From: an uncultured Oscillospiraceae bacterium
Lineage (GTDB): Bacteria; Bacillota; Clostridia; Oscillospirales; Oscillospiraceae
NCBI GenBank assembly: GCA_958438185.1
Contig: CAUBQU010000018.1
Span: 1 to 11,369, forward strand
Reading direction: 5' to 3'
Length of the DNA stretch: 11,369 bases
Notes under the pieces: model-generated
The model's input: only the letters and a program-made list of their open reading frames with translations
Database searches by the model: none
Told to the model about the DNA's origin: nothing
Program-made: the position numbers and the translations under genes
Part shown: positions 7,138 to 11,369 of the stretch, piece by piece
Layout of the letters: each line of letters begins with the position of its first letter
Position numbering within the stretch: position 1 is the first letter of the stretch

Positions 7138-7780
7138 TTTAACTACACTGAAATTTGACGAGAAGGGACTCATCCCCGCCATCGTCGTCGATACGAACAC
7201 CAAGCAGGTCCTGACCCTGGCCTATATGAACCAGGAGAGCCTGGAGATCTCCATGCGTGAGGGCTGCACCTGCTTCTGGAGCCGCAGCCGCCAGGAGCTC
7301 TGGCGCAAGGGCGAGACCTCCGGCAACCGGCAGCACATCGTCTCCATCACTGCTGACTGTGACCGGGACGCCCTGGTCGTCGAGGTCCAAAAGGACGGCC
7401 CGGCCTGCCACACCGGCGCGGAGTCCTGCTTCCACGACCCCGTCTTTGACGGCCCAGCCCCGGCGGGGTTCACCTATGCGGGCCTGATGCAGCTGCTCCA
7501 GGGCCGCAAGGCCGATCTGCCGGAGGGCTCCTATACGACCTATCTTTTTGAAAAAGGCCTGGATAAAATTCTCAAAAAAGTCGGCGAGGAGACGACGGAA
7601 GTCATCATCGCCGCCAAGGATCACGACCGGGCCAATACGATCTATGAGATCGGCGACCTTGCCTATCACGTAATGGTCCTGATGGTCGAGGCGGGCATCT
7701 CCCTTGCCGACCTGCGCCAGGAGCTGGCCTCCCGCCATGTCATCGACCACAAAGTAAAACAGGAGAAAATGGTAAAATGA
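7130..7780 (+). CDS. hisIE: HisIE fusion: phosphoribosyl-AMP cyclohydrolase / phosphoribosyl-ATP pyrophosphatase
   Basis: This bifunctional enzyme catalyses steps 2 and 3 of the pathway: removal of pyrophosphate from phosphoribosyl-ATP, then opening of the adenine ring of phosphoribosyl-AMP. Residues about 1-110 form the HisI cyclohydrolase domain, with [16 protein letters not shown] (51-66), the metal-binding DCDRD (76-80) and zinc cysteines C77, C93 and C100 in the segment to ESCF. Residues about 115-205 form the HisE domain, with YTTYLFEKG (135-143), the acidic VGEETTEV (151-158) and EIGDLAYH (173-180) that bind magnesium. There is no separate hisE in the window, so the fusion completes the set. 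The ATG at 7130 follows AGGAGG at 7114-7119 with 10 bases of spacing and overlaps hisF by 8 bases. It ends in ATGA shared with hisJ. Confidence 0.96.
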   Translation: MFDLTTLKFDEKGLIPAIVVDTNTKQVLTLAYMNQESLEISMREGCTCFWSRSRQELWRKGETSGNRQHIVSITADCDRDALVVEVQKDGPACHTGAESCFHDPVFDGPAPAGFTYAGLMQLLQGRKADLPEGSYTTYLFEKGLDKILKKVGEETTEVIIAAKDHDRANTIYEIGDLAYHVMVLMVEAGISLADLRQELASRHVIDHKVKQEKMVK

Positions 7781-8604
7781 AACTGCAAAGCCTGCATTCG
7801 CACTCGCTGTTTGACGACGGCAAATCCACCATGGAGGAGATGGTCCAGGGCGCGCTCGCCCAGGGGCTCTCCGCCCTCGGCTTTTCCGGCCACAGCCCCA
7901 TGCCTACCCCCCAGGGCTGGACAGTGCAGGCGGAGGACCTGCCCCGCTACCGGCAGGAGGCCCTGCGCCTGAAGGCTGCCTATCGAGACCAGATTCCCCT
8001 CTATTACGGGCTGGAATTTGACCTTGTCTCGCAGATTCCCCTCGATGGCTATGAATATGTCATCGGCTCTGTCCACCATATTCCCGTGGACGGCCGCTGG
8101 GTCAGCGTGGATGACGCCGTAGAGGTCACCCGGCACAATGTCCAGGACCTCTTCCATGGCGATAGTGACGCCTACAGCGCAGCCTATTACCGCCAGCTGC
8201 TGCGGGTCGCGGACGACCCCCGACTGGATATCGTCGGCCATTTTGACCAACTGACGAAATTCAACGAGATCGCACCTCTGGTCAATACCGACACCCTGGC
8301 CTATCACAAAGCCGCCAGCGAAGCCATGGATGCCTTGATCGCCGCCGGGAAGATCTTCGAGATCAATACCGGGGCCATCAGCCGGGGCTATCGCACGACG
8401 CCGTACCCTGCCCTCTGGCTGCTGCAGCAGCTGCAGTGCCGCGGCGCGCGTATCACCATCACCGCCGACGCCCACAGTGCCGACGCCGTCGCCTGCGGCT
8501 ATCGCGACGCCTTGGCGCGGGCAGAATTCGCGGGCTTCCGCGAGCTCTGGTTCTTCAACGGACAGACGTTTTACCCGGTGCCGCTCCGCGAGATCACTCT
8601 TTAA
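7777..8604 (+). CDS. hisJ: Histidinol-phosphatase, PHP family (HisJ/HisK type)
   Basis: This enzyme removes phosphate from histidinol phosphate to give histidinol for HisD. The 275-residue protein is a PHP-domain hydrolase with all expected metal ligands: H7 and H9 in LHSHS, H39 in SGHSPM, E80 in YYGLEFD, H100/H101 in IGSVHHI, H155 in IVGHFD, E195 in FEINTGA, and D231/H233 in [21 protein letters not shown] near 13-23 matches the HisJ family. It replaces the HAD phosphatase domain found fused to HisB in enterobacteria and so completes the route. The start overlaps the hisIE stop; AGGAG at 7761-7765 is 11 bases ahead. It is followed by a 24-base gap, the longest in the gene string. PHP proteins have other substrates in general, but the length, motifs and position make this call solid. 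Confidence 0.93.
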   Translation: MKLQSLHSHSLFDDGKSTMEEMVQGALAQGLSALGFSGHSPMPTPQGWTVQAEDLPRYRQEALRLKAAYRDQIPLYYGLEFDLVSQIPLDGYEYVIGSVHHIPVDGRWVSVDDAVEVTRHNVQDLFHGDSDAYSAAYYRQLLRVADDPRLDIVGHFDQLTKFNEIAPLVNTDTLAYHKAASEAMDALIAAGKIFEINTGAISRGYRTTPYPALWLLQQLQCRGARITITADAHSADAVACGYRDALARAEFAGFRELWFFNGQTFYPVPLREITL

Positions 8605-8628
8605 TTTTGCAAGAACAGGAGGCCCCCT

Positions 8629-9339
8629 ATGGAATCTGCCCTGCAACAGCTGCAGCAAAACACGTACCCCGGCCGGGGCATTCTGGCCGGGACCGCGCCG
8701 GACGGCCGCGCCGTCTTCGCCTATTTTCTCACCGGGCGCAGCGAAAACAGCCGCAACCGCCGCCTGCGGGAGGACGGCGCCAGCTTGTGCATCGAATTTG
8801 CAGACCCCAGCAAAGTCGAAGACCCGTCGCTGGTGTTCTACACCCCGGTGCGGGCGCTGGCGGATCGCCTGATCGTCACAAACGGTGACCAGACAGAGAC
8901 GATTTTCGAAGCCCTCCAAGCAGGTCATTCGTTCCGCCAGGCCCTGGATACCCGCCGCTTTGAGCCCGACGCACCGCATTACACCCCCCGCATCAGCGCG
9001 CTGCTGGCCTGCGACGGCATCGACCTTAGCATCGTGCGCCGGGCCGGATGCGACGGCAGCTGCCTGCGCCGGTACTGGCACTTTGCCCCAGTCCCTGGTC
9101 GGGGGCATCTCCTGCACACATATCAGCAAAACGGCACGCCGCTGCCGCCGTTTATCGGCGCGCCCCGGCCGCTTGCCATCCCCGCGGACCCCGCAGCGCT
9201 TTGTGGTGATCTCTGGGACGCCCTGCCCCGGGACTACCGCATTGCCCTCTGTGTCCGTTATACCGATCTTGCCACCGGGCAGTTTACCAGCTGCCTGGAG
9301 AACATTCATGGAGCATCCTCATGGAACAATTCGAATTAA
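8629..9339 (+). CDS. purO: IMP cyclohydrolase, PurO family
   Basis: The predicted enzyme closes the ring of formyl-AICAR (FAICAR) to give IMP, the last step of purine synthesis. The 236-residue protein resembles the archaeal-type PurO/IMP cyclohydrolase family and not the MGS-like domain of bacterial PurH. Supporting stretches are NTYPGRGI (11-18), TGRSENSRNR (35-44), NGDQTETIF (85-93), and EPDAPHYTPRISA (112-124). It is somewhat longer than archaeal PurO as I recall that family (about 200 residues). It begins 24 bases after hisJ with AGGAGG at 8617-8622, 6 bases before the ATG, and it overlaps the AICAR transformylase gene by 19 bases. That partner supplies its substrate, which strongly supports the call. 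In a his operon its likely job is to reclaim the AICAR made by HisF. The gene symbol follows the archaeal name and is by family resemblance. Confidence 0.85.
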   Translation: MESALQQLQQNTYPGRGILAGTAPDGRAVFAYFLTGRSENSRNRRLREDGASLCIEFADPSKVEDPSLVFYTPVRALADRLIVTNGDQTETIFEALQAGHSFRQALDTRRFEPDAPHYTPRISALLACDGIDLSIVRRAGCDGSCLRRYWHFAPVPGRGHLLHTYQQNGTPLPPFIGAPRPLAIPADPAALCGDLWDALPRDYRIALCVRYTDLATGQFTSCLENIHGASSWNNSN

Positions 9340-10496
9340 AATACGGCTGCAACCCCAATCAGACCCCGGCGCTGCTTAGCCGGGCAGACGGTCCCCTGCC
9401 CTTCACGGTCCTAAATGGCCGCCCGGGCTATATCAACCTGCTCGACGCGCTCCATAGCTGGCAGCTCGTCCGGGAGCTGCACACGGCCACCGGCCTGCCT
9501 GCCGCGGCGTCGTTCAAGCACGTCTCCCCTGCCGGAGCGGCCATTGGGCTGCCGCTGACAGAGACGGAGCGGGCCCTGTACTTCGTCCGCCCCGACGCAG
9601 CGCTGACACCGCTGGCCTGCGCCTATATCCGCGCCCGCGGTGCGGACCGGCTGAGCTCCTACGGCGACTGGGCCGCGCTGTCGGCCCCCTGCGATGAAGC
9701 CACTGCCCGCTATTTGAAAGGCGAAGTCTCCGACGGCATCATCGCGCCGGGCTATACGCCGGAAGCGCTGGAGCTTTTGAAGACAAAAAAAGGCGGCCGC
9801 TATACGATCCTCGCCATAGACCCGGACTACACCCCGGGCCCGACGGAGCAGCGGGACGTCTTCGGCCTCACCTTCACCCAGGCCCGCAACACCGCGCCCA
9901 TCGCAATGCCCACCCCAAGCGACTGCGTGACGCAGAACAAAACGCTGCCCCAGAGCGCGGCGCTGGATATGGTCGCAGCCCAGATCATTTTGAAATACAC
10001 CCAGTCCAACTCCGTCTGCTTTGTCAAAAACGGTCAGGCCATCGGCATCGGGGCCGGACAGCAGAGCCGGATCCATTGCACCCGGCTGGCGGCGGACAAG
10101 GCCGACCGCTGGTGGCTCCGGCAGCAGCTGCAGGTCCTCTCCCTGCCCTTCCTGCCCGATCTCAAACGCCCGGCACGGGACAACGCCATCGACGTCTACC
10201 TCTCGCCGGAATATGACGACATTTTGCGGGACGGCGCCTGGCAGACCGTCTTCTGGCAGCGGCCGGATCCGCTGGACCCCGCAGTCCGGCAGGCGTGGCT
10301 CCAGCAGCTCAACGGCGTCACCTGCGGCAGCGACGCCTTCTTCCCCTTCGGCGATAATGTCGAGCGGGCCCGTAAGAGCGGGGCAAGCTATATCGTCCAG
10401 CCCGGCGGCAGCCTGCGCGACAAGCAGGTCATCGAGACGGCGGACCGCTATGGCATCGTCATGGCCTTCACCGGCCGCCGCCTGTTCCACCACTGA
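9321..10496 (+). CDS. Stand-alone AICAR transformylase (phosphoribosylaminoimidazolecarboxamide formyltransferase)
   Basis: The predicted enzyme formylates AICAR with 10-formyltetrahydrofolate to FAICAR. The 391 residues correspond to the C-terminal transformylase half of bifunctional PurH; the N-terminal cyclohydrolase domain is absent and its activity is encoded by the gene before. The catalytic lysine-histidine pair is K66-H67 in SFKHVSPAGAA. Other family blocks are LNGRPGYINLLDAL (31-44), TQSNSVCFVKNGQAIGIGAG (227-246), SDAFFPFGDN (337-346), YIVQPGGSLRD (357-367) and the C-terminal FTGRRLFHH. It is thus complete at both ends. The ATG at 9321 has a modest GGAG at 9310-9313 and lies 19 bases inside the end of purO. 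It is the last gene of the plus-strand string and is followed by hairpins. Its neighbours argue for a role in recycling AICAR from histidine synthesis, though it would equally serve de novo purine synthesis. Confidence 0.92.
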   Translation: MEQFELKYGCNPNQTPALLSRADGPLPFTVLNGRPGYINLLDALHSWQLVRELHTATGLPAAASFKHVSPAGAAIGLPLTETERALYFVRPDAALTPLACAYIRARGADRLSSYGDWAALSAPCDEATARYLKGEVSDGIIAPGYTPEALELLKTKKGGRYTILAIDPDYTPGPTEQRDVFGLTFTQARNTAPIAMPTPSDCVTQNKTLPQSAALDMVAAQIILKYTQSNSVCFVKNGQAIGIGAGQQSRIHCTRLAADKADRWWLRQQLQVLSLPFLPDLKRPARDNAIDVYLSPEYDDILRDGAWQTVFWQRPDPLDPAVRQAWLQQLNGVTCGSDAFFPFGDNVERARKSGASYIVQPGGSLRDKQVIETADRYGIVMAFTGRRLFHH

Positions 10497-10536
10497 GCTG
10501 CCCCCGCAAGCCATTCGCTCCCGGCCATCTTCCAAA

Positions 10537-10591
10537 AAATACACCGCAGCCGGACGCCTTCCCCTCTGGAAGACGCCCGGCTGCGGTATTT
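10537..10591. terminator. Long hairpin between convergent genes, probable bidirectional terminator
   Basis: The core arms CCGCAGCCGG (10544-10553) and CCGGCTGCGG (10577-10586) pair perfectly over 10 bp. Inside them, ACGC faces ACGC with two pairs possible, then CTTCC (10558-10562) pairs with GGAAG (10568-10572) around a 5-base loop. Outside, AAATA (10537-10541) pairs with TATTT (10587-10591), with a CA bulge. Read on the minus strand, the stem is followed by TATTTTTTGG, giving a classic T-run, so it should end the molybdenum hydroxylase transcript. On the plus strand only TATTTC follows, so termination of the his transcript here is less certain. Confidence 0.8.
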
Positions 10592-10596
10592 CTGCA

Positions 10597-10626
10597 GCGC
10601 TGCTGTGCCGCAGTGCATTAAATTTT
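10597..10626 (+). terminator. Possible second hairpin, weak terminator for the his operon
   Basis: GCGCTGC (10597-10603) can pair with GCAGTGC (10610-10616) over 7 bp with one G-T pair and a 6-base loop. It is followed by ATTAAATTTT (10617-10626), an interrupted T-rich tail. It could back up the larger hairpin just upstream for plus-strand transcription. The stem is short and the tail imperfect, so this is tentative. Confidence 0.35.
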
Positions 10627-10639
10627 ACTTGTGATAAGA

Positions 10640-11143
10640 TCAGTTTTCCGGAACCGGCTTGCCCAGACGCTTGTACATCGTCTTGCGGACAGCCCGGAGG
10701 ATATTCTCATACCCGGTGCAGCGGCACAGGTGGCCAGACAGGAGCTTGCGCAGCTCGTCGTCCGTATACTCCTTGCCAGACTCCAGGATCTCATACGAGG
10801 TCATGATAAAGCCGGGGCTGCAGAAGCCGCACTGGATGGCCGTCTCATCGACAAAGGCCTGCTGGATATCGCTCAGTTCCCCATTGGGGCCCGTCAGGCC
10901 TTCCAGGGTGATGATCTTCTTGCCCTCAGCCCAAATAGCCATATAGATGCAGGAGTTGAATGCCTCCCCGTCGATCAGGACACCGCACGCGCCGCATTCG
11001 CCGACCTCACAGCCCTTCTTGACGGAGGTCAGATGATAGTTGTTGCGGAGCATGTCGGTCAGGGATGCCCGGACATCGACCATCGTGGCGACGTCTTTGC
11101 CGTTAATGTTGCATTTTACCAGTTTATACTGTCTCTCCGCCAT
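10640..11143 (-). CDS. xdhC: 2Fe-2S subunit of a xanthine dehydrogenase-type molybdenum hydroxylase
   Basis: This is the small iron-sulfur electron-transfer subunit of a three-subunit molybdenum hydroxylase (xanthine dehydrogenase, aldehyde oxidoreductase or aerobic-type CO dehydrogenase family). The 167 residues have an N-terminal plant-ferredoxin-like cluster site C45, C50, C53, C65 (GCEVGECGACGV) and a C-terminal cluster site C105, C108, C140, C142 (QCGFCSPG and LCRCTGY); Q104 is the residue that usually contacts the molybdopterin. Length and motif spacing are normal. The ATG at 11143 follows AGGAGG (11158-11153) with 9 bases of spacing and shares a base with the TAA of the upstream FAD subunit gene (TAATG). 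The symbol follows the E. coli xdhABC naming; the actual substrate depends on the large subunit, which is outside the window. Transcription converges on the his operon and likely stops at the long hairpin. Confidence 0.9.
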   Translation of the reverse strand: MAERQYKLVKCNINGKDVATMVDVRASLTDMLRNNYHLTSVKKGCEVGECGACGVLIDGEAFNSCIYMAIWAEGKKIITLEGLTGPNGELSDIQQAFVDETAIQCGFCSPGFIMTSYEILESGKEYTDDELRKLLSGHLCRCTGYENILRAVRKTMYKRLGKPVPEN

Positions 11144-11369
11144 TACAAAACCCCTCCTGCCAGTTCAATGGATCTAATCAGACAACGCTTGGTCAGTTCG
11201 ACGGCGATATGCTGCCGCAGCGCCTTGGACGCACGCCAGCTATCACGCGGGTTGATATCCTCCAGGACGGAAGCCGCGATCTCTTCCACTGCAGCCATGG
11301 TGACGGGCTTGCCCGCCGCACCGGCCTCAGCCTTCACTGCCCGCATCGGGACTGGGCCCGCAACGCCGA
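11143..11369 (-). CDS. xdhB: FAD-binding subunit of molybdenum hydroxylase, C-terminal part only
   Basis: The reading frame enters from the right window edge and stops at 11143; roughly the last 74 residues are present. The visible part begins GVAGPVPMRAVKAEA, and continues with an INPRDSWRASKALRQH segment, both typical of the C-terminal domain of the CO dehydrogenase/xanthine dehydrogenase flavoprotein subunit. The ATG at 11346 is an internal methionine, not a start, because the conserved sequence continues upstream of it. The FAD-binding domain itself is not in view. Its stop overlaps the xdhC start by one base, showing that the two are co-translated. By analogy with common gene orders, a molybdopterin-binding large subunit may lie further right, but this window cannot show it. 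Confidence 0.8.
   Translation of the reverse strand, partial: GVAGPVPMRAVKAEAGAAGKPVTMAAVEEIAASVLEDINPRDSWRASKALRQHIAVELTKRCLIRSIELAGGVL

Larger units (their letters stand above)
58..10496 (+). other. Predicted 13-gene operon: regulator, complete histidine pathway, AICAR-to-IMP branch
   Basis: Thirteen genes lie on the plus strand in the order yerC, hisZ, G, D, C, B, H, A, F, IE, J, purO, AICAR transformylase. Overlaps are 4 (yerC/hisZ), 17 (Z/G), 4 (D/C), 14 (C/B), 4 (B/H), 7 (H/A), 4 (A/F), 8 (F/IE), 4 (IE/J) and 19 bases (purO/transformylase). Gaps are only 12 (G/D) and 24 bases (J/purO). No internal terminator is apparent, and there is no room for an ordinary intergenic promoter. All steps from PRPP and ATP to histidine are covered once. 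Internal promoters within coding sequence cannot be excluded. Confidence 0.85.

Noticed and set aside
7666..9309. Minus-strand open frame of about 547 codons opposite hisIE, hisJ and purO
   Set aside because: All three genes on the plus strand have intact catalytic motifs, and the antisense protein matches nothing I recognise; codon bias of the sense strand explains the lack of stops.
10021..10806. Plus-strand open frame running from inside the transformylase across the intergenic hairpin
   Set aside because: It is a serine- and arginine-rich out-of-frame reading that crosses a terminator and a gene on the other strand.

Overview
The window looks like chromosomal DNA from a GC-rich Gram-positive anaerobe, most likely a Clostridia member resembling Oscillospiraceae/Ruminococcaceae. 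The pointers are strong AAAGGAGG-type ribosome binding sites, a TrpR-like YerC/YecD regulator, a short-form HisG paired with HisZ, a free-standing HisB dehydratase with a PHP-type histidinol phosphatase, and an IMP cyclohydrolase separate from the AICAR transformylase. Genus is not decided by this sequence.

Bases 1-57 are a short AT-rich leader with a strong ribosome binding site and a possible operator-like inverted repeat. Bases 58-10496 form one tightly packed plus-strand gene string: yerC-like regulator, hisZ, hisG, hisD, hisC, hisB, hisH, hisA, hisF, hisIE fusion, hisJ (PHP phosphatase), a PurO-type IMP cyclohydrolase and a stand-alone AICAR transformylase. Adjacent genes overlap by 4-19 bases or are separated by at most 24 bases, so a single translationally coupled operon is the simplest reading. 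Every enzymatic step from PRPP + ATP to histidine is encoded.

The last two plus-strand genes fit the logic of the pathway. The HisH/HisF synthase releases AICAR, and the AICAR transformylase plus IMP cyclohydrolase turn that by-product into IMP, which can be rebuilt into the ATP that HisG consumes. The operon would thus carry its own purine-return branch. This is an inference from known reactions and gene order.

Bases 10497-10639 are a convergent intergenic region with a long near-symmetrical hairpin and a second smaller one, probably terminators. Bases 10640-11369 lie on the minus strand and hold the 2Fe-2S subunit of a xanthine dehydrogenase/CO dehydrogenase-type molybdenum hydroxylase, preceded by the C-terminal end of its FAD-binding subunit, which runs off the window.

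I saw no tRNA, rRNA, CRISPR array, insertion sequence or phage gene. Most of the window is well-understood metabolism. The least ordinary aspects are the fusion of AICAR recycling to the his operon, the mixed archaeal-type/bacterial-type enzyme pair that performs it, and the TrpR-like regulator at the head.
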